A DNA stretch of 64,000 nucleotides from JADLCX01 sp964630785 (GTDB lineage: Bacteria > Planctomycetota > Phycisphaerae > Phycisphaerales > UBA1924): the NCBI GenBank assembly GCA_964630785.1, contig CAZVZG010000006.1:113105-177104 (forward strand), read 5' to 3'. The stretch's first letter is position 1. Each line of letters starts with the position of its first letter. Of the stretch, positions 15,879 to 25,056 are shown in pieces. The notes under the pieces were generated by a model, which did not search any database, was not told the origin of the DNA, and saw only the letters and a list, made by a program, of their open reading frames with translations. The position numbers were made by a program, and so were the translations under genes.

Positions 15879-16589
15879 ATGCGCTTCGACGTCCTCACCA
15901 CCTTTCCCGAGATGTTCGACGCGTCCGCGCCAGCCGCGGCGCTCAACAGCAGCATCCCCGCCCGCGCCCGTGCGGCGGGGCTGGCCGAGTGGTACGCGAC
16001 CGATGTCCGCTCGTACGCGACCAACAAGCATCAGAAGACCGACGACCGGCCGTTTGGCGGCGGGCCCGGCATGGTCATGATGTGCCAGCCCGTGTGGGAC
16101 GCCGTGCACGACATGGAAGCGTTCGACCCGCGGCCCGCCACGCGGATCCTGCTTACGCCGCAGGGACGGCCGCTTTCGCAGTCCATCGTCGAAGAACTCG
16201 CCGCTCGCCCCCGCCTGCTCCTCATCGCCGGCCACTACGAGGGGATCGACGAGCGCGTCATCGAGGCCCTGGCCCCGCTCGAACTCAGCATCGGCGATTA
16301 CGTTCTTTCGGGGGGCGAGCTCGCGGCCATGGTCCTTATGGACGCCGTTATTCGTCTTCTCCCGGGCGTGCTTGGGCACGAGTGCTCCGCGGCTGAGGAT
16401 TCCTTTACCCCTCCTCCCTCAAACTCTGCCCGTCTTCTGGACTGCCCCCACTACACCAAGCCCCGAGATTGGATGGGGCGGACCGTACCGGATGTCCTGC
16501 TCTCCGGCGACCACGGCGCCATCGCCCGTTGGAGGCTTGAGCAGCGTTTGCAGCGCACCCGCGCCCGCCGCCCCGACCTGCTGGCTTGA
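15879..16589 (+). CDS. trmD: tRNA (guanine-N1-)-methyltransferase
   Basis: The 236-residue SPOUT enzyme methylates G37 of tRNAs with a purine-G anticodon context, using S-adenosylmethionine. Conserved pieces are M-R-F-D-V-L-T-T-F-P-E-M-F, F-G-G-G-P-G-M-V-M, I-A-G-H-Y-E-G-I-D-E-R and the knot motif S-I-G-D-Y-V-L-S-G-G-E-L-A-A. The length is normal. rimM, usually between rpsP and trmD, is absent here. Confidence 0.97.
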   Translation: MRFDVLTTFPEMFDASAPAAALNSSIPARARAAGLAEWYATDVRSYATNKHQKTDDRPFGGGPGMVMMCQPVWDAVHDMEAFDPRPATRILLTPQGRPLSQSIVEELAARPRLLLIAGHYEGIDERVIEALAPLELSIGDYVLSGGELAAMVLMDAVIRLLPGVLGHECSAAEDSFTPPPSNSARLLDCPHYTKPRDWMGRTVPDVLLSGDHGAIARWRLEQRLQRTRARRPDLLA

Positions 16590-16739
16590 TGCCCCGATGC
16601 CGCGTGCCTCGATGCCTGCCTCTGTCCTCAATCCGGCTCCCGGTGGACCCAACCATCCACGCCGCTTAGACTTCGCCCCGCACTCCGGCGGTACCCAAAC
16701 GGTTACCGATCGTCGGTTGAGCGCATTCGAGACCCCGCC

Positions 16740-17138
16740 ATGCCCCGCACCAACGCCGTCGCCATCATCGAAGAGATCAACAAGTCCACGCTCAAGGGCG
16801 ACCTGCCTCGCATGGACATCGGCGACACGGTCAACGTCCACTTCCGCATCGTCGAGGGCGAGAAAGAGCGCATCCAGGTCTTTCAGGGTGTGCTGATCTC
16901 TCGCACTGGTCGCGGCGTGAACGAGATGGTGACCCTCCGGCGTATCGTCGAGGAAATGGGCGTCGAGCGAATTGTGCCGATCCACTCGCCCCGCGTCGCC
17001 AAGTTCGAGGTGGTGCGTCACGGCGACGCCCGCCGTGCCAAGCTGTATTACCTACGCGACCGCATCGGCAAGAGCCGCCGGCTCCGCGAACGTCGCCGCG
17101 GCATGAAGCATGTCGGCGCCGACGCGGCTCAAACCTGA
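16740..17138 (+). CDS. rplS: 50S ribosomal protein bL19
   Basis: The 132-residue protein has the bL19 pattern: F-Q-G-V-L-I-S-R-T-G-R-G, R-R-I-V-E-E-M-G-V-E-R-I-V-P-I-H-S-P, then V-A-K-F-E-V-V and K-L-Y-Y-L-R-D-R-I-G-K. It sits at the 30S-50S interface. It follows trmD by 150 bases, so it may have its own promoter, though none was clear. Confidence 0.96.
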   Translation: MPRTNAVAIIEEINKSTLKGDLPRMDIGDTVNVHFRIVEGEKERIQVFQGVLISRTGRGVNEMVTLRRIVEEMGVERIVPIHSPRVAKFEVVRHGDARRAKLYYLRDRIGKSRRLRERRRGMKHVGADAAQT

Positions 17139-17168
17139 ACGCCACAAGGCTCGGCTTCAAAAACGAGA

Positions 17169-17200
17169 CGCCCCGGCCTCGCGCAGGGGCGCTTTTGATT
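17169..17200. terminator. Bidirectional terminator between rplS and the ankyrin gene
   Basis: CGCCCC (17169-17174) and GGGGCG (17186-17191) form a stem. On the plus strand CTTTTGATTT follows and on the minus strand TCTCGTTTTTG follows. It sits between two convergent genes. Confidence 0.65.
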
Positions 17201-17240
17201 TCGGCTGCGGACGAAACGCGAGCCCCGCGAGCGACCGAAG

Positions 17241-18185
17241 CTACTTGTCGCCCTTGAGCAGGTCCATGACCACCTTGCCCTTCTCGTCGTCCCGCTTCGC
17301 GGCCCAATCGAGCGCGGTCCAGCCGTTGGCCTTGTCCTTGATCGAGGTTGACGCGCCGGCCCGGAGCAACACCGGGACCTGGGTCGCGTCCGCTCGCTCC
17401 GCGGCGAGCATCAGGGGCGTGACGCCGTCCTCGTCCGCGGCATCGACCGCGGCCCCCCGTTTGATCAACAGTTCGAGGATCTCGGGGGCGACCTCGTTGC
17501 CCGCGGCGACGTGCAGCGCCGTGCGTCCGGTCTGATCCGTGGCGGTCACGTTTGCCCCGCTGTCCAGCAGCGCGGTCATGCGTTCGATGCTGTTGTTGCG
17601 GGCCGCGGCCATGAGCGCGGTCATCCGCCACTTGTTGCTGGCGTTGACGTCGGCACCGGCCCGGACCAGCGCTTTCACGCTCTCCAGATCGCCCCGCGCG
17701 GCCGCGAACATGAGCGCTGTGAAGCCGTCGGTCGTCCTCGCATCCACACGCGCACCCGCATCGATGAGCGCCTGCACCCTCGCGGCGTCGCCCCATCCCG
17801 CCGCGAACATGAGCGCGGTGCGCCCGTCGTCGGTTCGGGTCTCGGTCCGGGCCTTGGCGTCGAGCAGGGCCCTGACGGTGGTCGCGTTGCCGTCCATGCA
17901 AGCGATCATGAGCGGCGTGAGCCCGACGCGTCCGCTATCGGCCTGTCCGGGCCCGGCCGGCGCGTTGACGTCGGCGCCGGCCGTTGCCAGGCGCTGCACC
18001 CCCGCGGCATCGCCCTTGGCCGCGAGCATGCAAAGCCCTGTCCCGTCCGGGGGCGCGGCCTGGGCCTGGGTCGATCCGGGCATGTTCCTGCTCAGCGACT
18101 GCACTCCGTAGAGGATGAGCGCGCCCAGCGCGAGCAGGGCGATCACCCCGACGAAACTGCCCAACGGACTGCGTCGGTTCGACAT
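17241..18185 (-). CDS. Membrane-anchored ankyrin-repeat protein
   Basis: The ATG at 18185 (GGAGG ten bases upstream) gives 314 residues. A single transmembrane helix lies near residues 10-28 (V-G-V-I-A-L-L-A-L-G-A-L-I-L). From about residue 50 to the end there are roughly seven ankyrin repeats with the G-x-T-P/A-L-M-x-A-A pattern, such as G-R-T-A-L-M-F-A-A, G-F-T-A-L-M-F-A-A and G-V-T-P-L-M-L-A-A. It likely binds a protein partner in the periplasm or cytoplasm, depending on topology. It is on the same strand as the EF-G-like gene, 51 bases downstream of it. Confidence 0.8.
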   Translation of the reverse strand: MSNRRSPLGSFVGVIALLALGALILYGVQSLSRNMPGSTQAQAAPPDGTGLCMLAAKGDAAGVQRLATAGADVNAPAGPGQADSGRVGLTPLMIACMDGNATTVRALLDAKARTETRTDDGRTALMFAAGWGDAARVQALIDAGARVDARTTDGFTALMFAAARGDLESVKALVRAGADVNASNKWRMTALMAAARNNSIERMTALLDSGANVTATDQTGRTALHVAAGNEVAPEILELLIKRGAAVDAADEDGVTPLMLAAERADATQVPVLLRAGASTSIKDKANGWTALDWAAKRDDEKGKVVMDLLKGDK

Positions 18186-18236
18186 CGGACGATCCTCCCA
18201 CGATTCCCAGGATTTGTCGGTCCTGCCCACGCCGGC

Positions 18237-20315
18237 TCACTCCTCGGCCACTGGGCCCTTGAACGCCGCGATGACGTCCTGCTGGATGTGCGCGGGCGTC
18301 GGCTCGTCGTGGCTGTATTCCATCGAGAAGCTGCCGGTCCCGCCGGTCATGCTCTTGAGCTGGTTGGAATAGGACTGCAACTCGCCCAGAGGCGCCACGG
18401 CCTTGATCAAGCACGTGTCCGAACCGATCATCTCCGTCGCCTGCACCCGCCCCCGCTTGCCCGAGAGGTCGGCGTTGATGTCGCCCATGTAGCGGCTGGG
18501 CGCGGTGATCTCCAGCAGCACGTAGGGCTCGAGCAGTTTCGGCCGGGCGTTCCTCACGCCGTCGATGAAGGCGTACTTGCCCGCGGTGACGAAGGCGATC
18601 TCCTTGCTGTCCACGGCGTGGTACTTGCCGTCGTAGACGCTGACTTTGATGTTGGTCATCGGGTACCCGGCAACGGCCCCGTCGGAGAGCATCTGCCGCA
18701 CGCCCTTCTCGATCGCGGGCATGAACTGCTTGGGGATGGTCCCGCCGACCGTGTCGTTCACAAACTCGAACCCCTCTGGGTGGTCGCCGGGCAGCGGCTC
18801 GACGGTCAGGTACACCTCGCCGAACTGCCCCGCGCCGCCGGTCTGCTTCTTGTGGCGGTGGTGGCCGTTGGCCTTGACGCTGATCGTCTCCTTGTAGGCG
18901 ACCTTGGGCGGGCTGGTGAGCACCTCGATGCCCAACGTCTTGAGCTTCTCGAGCATCACGCGCAGGTGAAGCTCGCCCATGCCGCGGACCACCGTCTGCT
19001 TGGTCGCCGCGATCCGCTCGACCACGAAGCAAGGGTCTTCGGACTGGAGCTTGTGCACCGCGCCGCTGAACTTGGTCTCGTCGGCGTGGTTCTTGAGCTC
19101 GACCGCCAGGCCGAACATGGGCCTGGGCATGGGGAGCGGCTTGAGGCGCACGCCGTCGGCGTCGTGGCTCTCGTGCAACACGCTGTTGAAGCGGACCTCT
19201 TCGATCTTGGCCACCGCGCCGATCTGCCCCGGGCCGAGCTCGTGCACCTCGGTGTGCTCCTTGCCCCGGAGCCTGAACATGTGCCCCACGCGGATCGTCT
19301 TTTTCTGGTCGTCCAGCAGCAGGTCCTGCTTGTGCTTCACCACGCCCTGGTGCACGCGGAAGATGCCCAGCTTGCCCACGAAGGGGTCGGTGCTCACCTT
19401 AAAGATGTGCGCGATGAGCGGGCGGTGCTCGTCGGGATCGGGCCGGTAGGCCTTCTCGCCGGTCTGGTCTTCGTCTTTCTTGAGGAACTCGGACGGGTGG
19501 ACCTCGGCGGGGCTGGGGCACAGGCTCGCCAGCACGTGCAGCAGGTCCTCGATGCCCGCGCCCGTTTTGGCCGAGCAGAAGCAGATCGGTACCAGGTGCC
19601 CTTGCTCAAGGCATCGCTCGAACGCCGCGTGCAGTTTGGCGGCGTCGAACGCGCCGCCCTCGCCCGTCTCCAGGTACTGCAGCGTCAGGTCTTCGTCGAC
19701 CTCGATGACCTGCTCGACGATCTGTTTGTGCGCATCGCGGACCGAACCGAAGGCGGTCTGGTCACCAGCCGCATCGGTGCCGTCGTGCTCGAAGACGTTG
19801 ATCACGCCCTTACCGTCGGGCGTGGGCAGGTTGATCGGCAGGCAGATCGAGCCGAACGCGTCCCGCAACTGCGCCGTGAGCATCTCCAGGTCGCACTCGG
19901 GGTGGTCGATCTTGTTGACGATGATCATGCGCGGCAGCTCGCGTTCGGACGCGACGCCCATCATGCGGCGCGTGACGTTCTCGATGCCCTTGGAGGCATC
20001 GACCACCACGGCCACAGTCTCGACCGCGGGCAGACAGCCGATGGCGTGCCCGAGAAAGTCCGCCAGCCCCGGCGTGTCGATCAGGTTGATCTCGTGCCCC
20101 TCAAAGGGCATGTACACCACGGCGGGCTGGAGCGAGTGCTTGTGGTGCCGCTCTTCGTCGGTGAAATCGCTGACGGTGTTCCCCTCTTCCACCGTCCCCA
20201 TCCGCTTGATCACGCCCGTCGCCAGAAGTAACCGTTCGGTCAGGGTGGTCTTCCCTGACCCGGTATGGCCCACGAGGCAGATGTTCCTGATTTCCGAAAC
20301 GTTGGTGGTCGGCAT
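18237..20315 (-). CDS. Elongation factor G-like translational GTPase (EF-G2 type)
   Basis: The ATG at 20315 gives 692 residues. GTPase motifs are present: G-H-T-G-S-G-K-T (16-23), D-T-P-G-L-A-D-F, V-N-K-I-D and S-A-K. Domains II-V follow, including M-G-E-L-H-L-R-V in domain III and K-Q-T-G-G-A-G-Q-F-G-E-V in domain IV. The G1 and domain IV details differ from canonical EF-G and match the EF-G2/FusA2-type subfamily, whose role in translocation or ribosome recycling is not settled. This is probably a second EF-G paralogue, as no canonical fusA or str operon is in the window. Start chosen at MPTTNVSE after an AGAGGG-like site. Confidence 0.9.
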   Translation of the reverse strand: MPTTNVSEIRNICLVGHTGSGKTTLTERLLLATGVIKRMGTVEEGNTVSDFTDEERHHKHSLQPAVVYMPFEGHEINLIDTPGLADFLGHAIGCLPAVETVAVVVDASKGIENVTRRMMGVASERELPRMIIVNKIDHPECDLEMLTAQLRDAFGSICLPINLPTPDGKGVINVFEHDGTDAAGDQTAFGSVRDAHKQIVEQVIEVDEDLTLQYLETGEGGAFDAAKLHAAFERCLEQGHLVPICFCSAKTGAGIEDLLHVLASLCPSPAEVHPSEFLKKDEDQTGEKAYRPDPDEHRPLIAHIFKVSTDPFVGKLGIFRVHQGVVKHKQDLLLDDQKKTIRVGHMFRLRGKEHTEVHELGPGQIGAVAKIEEVRFNSVLHESHDADGVRLKPLPMPRPMFGLAVELKNHADETKFSGAVHKLQSEDPCFVVERIAATKQTVVRGMGELHLRVMLEKLKTLGIEVLTSPPKVAYKETISVKANGHHRHKKQTGGAGQFGEVYLTVEPLPGDHPEGFEFVNDTVGGTIPKQFMPAIEKGVRQMLSDGAVAGYPMTNIKVSVYDGKYHAVDSKEIAFVTAGKYAFIDGVRNARPKLLEPYVLLEITAPSRYMGDINADLSGKRGRVQATEMIGSDTCLIKAVAPLGELQSYSNQLKSMTGGTGSFSMEYSHDEPTPAHIQQDVIAAFKGPVAEE

Positions 20316-20551
20316 GGCGATTGATCCCTCTCGCCCCGGCCATCGCGGCCCGGGCGTCATGGCGTGCGTGCTCGCGCCGGCCGGGCCGCTCCGCCTCTCT
20401 CCCTACCCCCTCCCACCACCTCCGGCTCCGCCCGACGCGAGTATCGCCAGTGTACAGGTCCCGGCCACCGGAGCCAAAGGGACCGTCCGGGCGAGCAGGT
20501 CGGTCGATCGCCTGTTCTGGTGTGGTTCGGATGGCCGGTCCGGCGGCCCGC

Positions 20552-21013
20552 TCAGGCCAGCACGTCCATGGTCATGCCGCGGGGCAGCATGGTCGTCTGC
20601 GTGTAGGCGTGATGGACGGTTTCAACGACCCGTTGCACCGCGGCCGGGTGAACCTCGCTCAGCCTGCGCGGCAAGGCCCACAAGTCGCCCACACGGTGGG
20701 ATTCGGCCCTCGTCGAAGGCGGTCTGTCGGGGCGGGCCGAACGCTCCACTCCGTGATCGACGGCGTCCTCCCGGTTGACCCGCTCGATCCAGCGTGAGTA
20801 CGGCACCGGTCCGTCGAGCCCCGCACGGGCCAGGTCCGCGTTGTTCGACCGGAGGTACTCGTCGAACGCGACCGGACGCACCCACTCCGGGCAGCCCCCC
20901 TCGTTCACCCGGGCGCACGGCAAGGCGACCCGGCAGCACCAATCGTGGCACGGGGGCCGGAGAGCGTGGTGCGCGGGGGTAGATGGGGGCAAGATCGGAT
21001 CGGGCCTGAACAC
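20552..21013 (-). CDS. Conserved-looking Cys-rich hypothetical protein
   Basis: The 153-residue frame (GTG start) has the GC-rich third codon positions of real genes here, unlike the intergenic DNA around it. Near the N-terminus it has five cysteines at about C22, C26, C27, C33 and C41 (C-H-D-W-C-C), followed by a hydrophilic part with W-I-E-R-V-N-R-E-D. The cysteines could bind a metal. No family is recognised. It lies upstream of the EF-G-like gene on the same strand, 236 bases away. The start is uncertain because no Shine-Dalgarno site is seen. Confidence 0.6.
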   Translation of the reverse strand: MFRPDPILPPSTPAHHALRPPCHDWCCRVALPCARVNEGGCPEWVRPVAFDEYLRSNNADLARAGLDGPVPYSRWIERVNREDAVDHGVERSARPDRPPSTRAESHRVGDLWALPRRLSEVHPAAVQRVVETVHHAYTQTTMLPRGMTMDVLA

Positions 21014-21190
21014 ACCCCACAGGCTTCGAACCGTGTGCCCGGGCGGTGCGCCCGGTAAGATCGCCCGCGGCCATGTCCGGGCTCACACGCGGACCGGTCC
21101 GTGCTGCCCGGACGCAACAAGCGGGCGCGGACGTTGCCCCCACGCCACGAGAACCCATCCACGTTCCCTCTCTCCGCCCGCTCACGGGTC

Positions 21191-22411
21191 ATGCTCCGAA
21201 CCGCCGACCTCGATTACCACCTGCCGGAGGAACTGATCGCGACCGAGCCGGCTTCGCCGCGAGATTCGGCGCGGCTGATGGTGCTCCGCCGGAGCGACCC
21301 GGACTTCCTCGCGCACCGGCGAGTGAGCGACCTGCCAGAGTTCCTCGTGCCGGGCGACCTGCTGGTCGTCAACCGCACGCACGTGCTGCCCGCCCGCTTC
21401 CGCGGCGTCCGAACCGACACGGGCGGCAAGGCCGAGGGGCTGTTCGTGCAGGAACTGCCCGGTGGCGTGGACTGCTCGCTCGTTTGGCAAGTGTTGCTCA
21501 AACTCCGACGCGCCAAGCCGGGCGTGATTGTGCGGGCCTTGCATTCCGACGGCACGCCCGGCCCGATCCACCTCCGACTTATGGAACGGATCGGCGCCGA
21601 GTCGGGCGACGACACCGGCGGCTGGCGGGTCGCCGTCGAAGGCCACGACGCGGGAGCAACCACCCGGTACGTCCTCGAACGCATCGGTCTGACGCCGCTG
21701 CCCCCGTACATCCTCGCGGCCCGGCGACGGCACGACGAGGCGAGCGGCATCGCTCGCGACCGCCACGACCGCGAGGTCTACCAGACGGTCTACGCGGCCG
21801 CGGACGAGCACGAATCGCACGGGCGTGGTTCGGTGGCCGCGCCCACGGCGGGGCTGCACTTCACGCCCGACCTGCTCTCCCGCCTCAACGCCGGGGGCGT
21901 GGATCGCACGGAGGTCGTCCTGCACGTGGGCATGGGCACGTTCAAGCCGGTCGAGACCGAGTTTGTGGAACGCCACGCCATGCACGGCGAGTGGTGCGAA
22001 GTCCCCCCCGAAACCGCGCATCGTCTCCAGAGAGCCCCCCACGCAAGTGAGGGTTCGCGTTCCCCAATCGCCACCGACCCTCACCCACACCCGCCCACCG
22101 TCGTCGCCGTGGGCACCACCACCGCCCGAACGCTCGAGTCGTTCGCGTCGCCCGACGAGATGCTCGCAACGCCGGCCAAGGAAACCCGGCTGCTCATCAC
22201 ACCCGGTCACCGCTTCCGTCACGTCGGCGCGTTGATGACCAACTTCCACCTTCCCCGCAGCACACTGCTGGCGATGGTCGCGGCATTCCTCGACGACGAC
22301 GATCGCGTTCGCGGGGAAGGCCTGTCGCGGCTGCTCGCCGCCTACCGCACCGCCGTGGATGCCGGATACCGCTTTTACAGTTTCGGCGACGCGATGGTCA
22401 TCCTGCCCTGA
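21191..22411 (+). CDS. queA: tRNA preQ1(34) S-adenosylmethionine ribosyltransferase-isomerase
   Basis: The 406-residue enzyme transfers and isomerises the ribose of S-adenosylmethionine onto preQ1 in tRNA, the step before queuosine. The ATG at 21191 gives MLRTADLDYHLPEELIATEP, the family N-terminus. Typical pieces are L-V-V-N-R-T-H-V-L-P-A-R, T-P-L-P-P-Y-I, A-A-P-T-A-G-L-H-F-T and V-G-M-G-T-F-K-P-V. The length exceeds the usual 350 by an insertion near residues 165-190 and a low-complexity stretch before V-V-A-V-G-T-T. Its stop overlaps the end of a convergent HAD gene by 14 bases. Confidence 0.95.
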   Translation: MLRTADLDYHLPEELIATEPASPRDSARLMVLRRSDPDFLAHRRVSDLPEFLVPGDLLVVNRTHVLPARFRGVRTDTGGKAEGLFVQELPGGVDCSLVWQVLLKLRRAKPGVIVRALHSDGTPGPIHLRLMERIGAESGDDTGGWRVAVEGHDAGATTRYVLERIGLTPLPPYILAARRRHDEASGIARDRHDREVYQTVYAAADEHESHGRGSVAAPTAGLHFTPDLLSRLNAGGVDRTEVVLHVGMGTFKPVETEFVERHAMHGEWCEVPPETAHRLQRAPHASEGSRSPIATDPHPHPPTVVAVGTTTARTLESFASPDEMLATPAKETRLLITPGHRFRHVGALMTNFHLPRSTLLAMVAAFLDDDDRVRGEGLSRLLAAYRTAVDAGYRFYSFGDAMVILP

Positions 22412-23162
22412 TCGCCTCCAGAATCTCAACGACTCCGCGCGCCTCGGGTTCGCTCGCCACCATGTCCGCCCGCGGCTTGAGTTCTTGCGCCGCGTTGGCC
22501 GGACAGGCGAACCACCCGCAGTGCTCACGGATCGCCAGATCGCTCATCGTGTCGCCGATGCCCGCGATCCGCTCCCTCGGCACGCCCGTCGATTCGATCA
22601 GCCGGCGCATCCCCGTCGCCTTGCTGACATGCCTGAGGTCGCAGTTGATGTAAAGCCACGTCATGCTCACACGAAGCGGCCAGCCGCACTTGTCGAACTG
22701 CTCCCCCACACGCCCCCAAATCTCCTTCAGCACCCGCGTATCCGGGTGATAGAGCGAGATCGACGCCGCCTTGCCCGGCTGCTGGCTCACACCGACCGGC
22801 CCGAACTCGCGTTCCAGCCACGCCGAAGCCTCGCGCACCGCCGCGAGGTGCTCGCGCGTGATCGACGAGTCCATCAGGTACTCGTTGGTCCCCGGGTGAT
22901 ACAGCCACACGCCGTTCTCGGCCACGCACGGCACGCTCAGGTTGCCAACCACCTTGCACATCGCCTCCGCGAACGGTTGCGGCCGGCCCGAGCAGAGCGT
23001 GAGTCGGGGCATCCCGCACCGATCGGCGTCCCGGTTCCACGCCGCAATCTTCGACAGGCTCTCCAGGTCCATCGCGGTGTTCGACTCGGGTTGAAGACAC
23101 CCGTCGATGTCCGACACAATCAGGTCGAAGCGCGGGTGCGAGGTGCGGGCGAGCGGCGTCAT
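22398..23162 (-). CDS. HAD-superfamily phosphatase (Cof/phosphoglycolate-phosphatase-like)
   Basis: The 254-residue protein has motif I D-I-V/S-D-I-D-G-C (nucleophile D18, general acid D20), a Cof-type cap region with C-S-G-R-P-Q-P and the late motif G-I-G-D-T-M-S-D-L-A-I that binds magnesium. It resembles sucrose/mannosylglycerate or phosphoglycolate phosphatases of the C2 cap type. The substrate cannot be told. It runs convergently into queA. Confidence 0.8.
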   Translation of the reverse strand: MTPLARTSHPRFDLIVSDIDGCLQPESNTAMDLESLSKIAAWNRDADRCGMPRLTLCSGRPQPFAEAMCKVVGNLSVPCVAENGVWLYHPGTNEYLMDSSITREHLAAVREASAWLEREFGPVGVSQQPGKAASISLYHPDTRVLKEIWGRVGEQFDKCGWPLRVSMTWLYINCDLRHVSKATGMRRLIESTGVPRERIAGIGDTMSDLAIREHCGWFACPANAAQELKPRADMVASEPEARGVVEILEAIRAG

Positions 23163-23216
23163 GACGGAGGGTATTCACTGCTCCACGCCAGCCACGCCCC
23201 GTGATAGACTCGCGGC

Positions 23217-23729
23217 GTGAAGTACTCGCGGTTCGAGGACTTGCCCGTGTGGAAGGCGGCGACGGAGCTGTTCGCCGGCGTGGACTCGCTCTGCGACGAT
23301 GACGCGATTCGTCGCCGCGTCGACCTCGCCGACCAGATGCACCGCGCCGCCCTATCGGTCTCCAACAACATCGTCGAGGGCTTCGAGCTCGAAACGACGC
23401 AGCAGTTGATCAGCCATTTGTATATCGCCAGAGGGTCGGCGGGGGAGGTCAGGAGCATGCTGATACAAATCGATCGCCTGCCCCGTCTCGCCCATCTCAA
23501 ATCTCAGATCTCAAATCTCAAATCTCAGGCTGAGTCCATCTCGCGTCAGCTCCGCGCCTGGGCCGACAGCCTTCAGAACTCCCCGATCGAAGGCCAGCGT
23601 TACCTGACCGACCAACAGCGGGAACTCGACGATCGCCGGGTGCGCCGACAGGCGTTCGAGGCGCGCCTGAGGGAAGTGGTTGCCGCGGCACGAGATCAGG
23701 GAGCCCACGCGGCACGCCCGCCGAGTTGA
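23217..23729 (+). CDS. Four-helix bundle protein (23S rRNA intervening-sequence family)
   Basis: The 170-residue frame has the IVP-family signature: F-E-D-L-P-V-W-K-A-A at the start and R-A-A-L-S-V-S-N-N-I-V-E-G-F in the second helix. These proteins are often encoded in rRNA intervening sequences but here the gene is free-standing. Its function is unknown. A tandem DNA repeat lies inside the gene and encodes the linker L-K-S-Q-I-S-N-L-K-S-Q. The start is GTG. Confidence 0.8.
   Translation: MKYSRFEDLPVWKAATELFAGVDSLCDDDAIRRRVDLADQMHRAALSVSNNIVEGFELETTQQLISHLYIARGSAGEVRSMLIQIDRLPRLAHLKSQISNLKSQAESISRQLRAWADSLQNSPIEGQRYLTDQQRELDDRRVRRQAFEARLREVVAAARDQGAHAARPPS
23494..23528 (+). repeat. Five tandem copies of a 7-bp unit (ATCTCAA/G) inside the IVP gene
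   Basis: Copies start at 23494, 23501, 23508, 23515 and 23522, with the seventh base A, G, A, A, G. Three units make one 21-base in-frame cycle, so the array adds peptide without breaking the frame. Its A/T content is far above that of the gene around it. Confidence 0.9.
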
Positions 23730-23778
23730 TCCACGCAACTTCAGCCCCATCCAACGGCCCACACCCGCCATCCCCCCC

Positions 23779-24987
23779 ATGCCCACACTCACCTACTCCA
23801 CCGCCGGCGAATCCCACGGCCCCGGCCTTGTCGCCCTCGTCTCCGGCCTGCCCGCCGGGATCGACTTTGACACGGCCTTCATCAACGCCGAGCTCTCGCG
23901 CCGGCAGGGCGGCTACGGGCGCGGCGGGCGGCAGCGCATCGAGACCGACGCGATCGAGGTGCTCTCTGGCGTACGCCGCGGGCGCACGATCGGCTCGCCC
24001 GTGGCGATGCTCATCCGCAACAAGGATTCCCGCCTCGACGACCCCGCCAAGACCCCGCCCGTGTACACGCCGCGCCCGGGCCACGCCGACCTCGCGGGGA
24101 GCGTGAAGTATCTCACAACCGACTGCCGCGAGACGCTCGAGCGGGCCAGCGCGCGCGAGACGGCCGCGCGTGTGGCCGCGGGAGCGCTGTCGCGCTGCCT
24201 GCTGCGATCGGTCAATATCGAGTCTTTCGGCTTCGTCCGCTCCATCCTCGACGCGGCCTGGCCCGGCGATGTGACCGAGGACAACCGGCGATCGCTCGTC
24301 GCCGCACGCGACGCCAGCGAGACCTATTGCCCCGACGGCGCGGCCGGCCCCACCACCGCGCGCCATTGCGAGATCATCCGCCAGGCCAAGATCGACAAGG
24401 ACACCGTCGGCGGGCTGGTTGAGTGCCACGTCTTCGGCTGCCCGCCGGGGCTCGGCTCGACGATGAACTGGCACGAGCGCCTCGACGCCCGACTCGCCGC
24501 GGCCGTCATGGCCATCCAGGCGTTCAAGTGTGTCGAGATCGGCCTGGGCAAGCAGTGCGCCGCCCGCACGGGCTCGCAGGTCCACGACCCGATCCGCTTC
24601 GACCCCTCGCGCGTCAACCGCCCCAGCCTCGGCTTCGTCCGCGACTCCAACAACGCCGGCGGCACCGAGGGCGGCATGACCAACGGCGCGCCGGTCGTCG
24701 TCCGCGGCACGATGAAGCCGATCTCCACGCTCCTCCGCGGCATGCCCAGCGTCGATCTCAACACCAAGCAGGCCGCCATGAGCGCCTACGAGCGGTCCGA
24801 CATCTGCGCCGTCTCGGCCGCGAGCGTGGTGATGGAGAACGCGGTCGCCTTCGAGATCGCCGCGGCGTTCCTGGCCAAGTTCGGCGGCGACAGCCTGATC
24901 GAGACGCAGGACAACTACCAGCGATTCCTCAAGACCGCGCGCGAGCTGCCGCTCGAGCCACCCGCATCGCCGACCGCGATCGCCTGA
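23779..24987 (+). CDS. aroC: Chorismate synthase
   Basis: The 402-residue enzyme makes chorismate from EPSP using reduced FMN, the last common step of aromatic amino acid synthesis. The ATG at 23779 gives MPTLTYSTAGESHGPGLVAL. Other signatures are R-R-Q-G-G-Y-G-R-G-G-R-Q, R-P-G-H-A-D-L-A-G and E-R-A-S-A-R-E-T-A. Length and order match the family. Confidence 0.97.
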   Translation: MPTLTYSTAGESHGPGLVALVSGLPAGIDFDTAFINAELSRRQGGYGRGGRQRIETDAIEVLSGVRRGRTIGSPVAMLIRNKDSRLDDPAKTPPVYTPRPGHADLAGSVKYLTTDCRETLERASARETAARVAAGALSRCLLRSVNIESFGFVRSILDAAWPGDVTEDNRRSLVAARDASETYCPDGAAGPTTARHCEIIRQAKIDKDTVGGLVECHVFGCPPGLGSTMNWHERLDARLAAAVMAIQAFKCVEIGLGKQCAARTGSQVHDPIRFDPSRVNRPSLGFVRDSNNAGGTEGGMTNGAPVVVRGTMKPISTLLRGMPSVDLNTKQAAMSAYERSDICAVSAASVVMENAVAFEIAAAFLAKFGGDSLIETQDNYQRFLKTARELPLEPPASPTAIA

Positions 24988-25056
24988 CCGACACCCCCGC
25001 CTCGCCCCGATCCACCGGCCACGCCCGCGTGCGCATCCGCCCAGCACGGAGTCTCC

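Noticed and set aside
23163..23216. Sigma-70 promoter for the IVP gene
   Set aside because: A TAGACT-like -10 is present but no -35 at a suitable distance.
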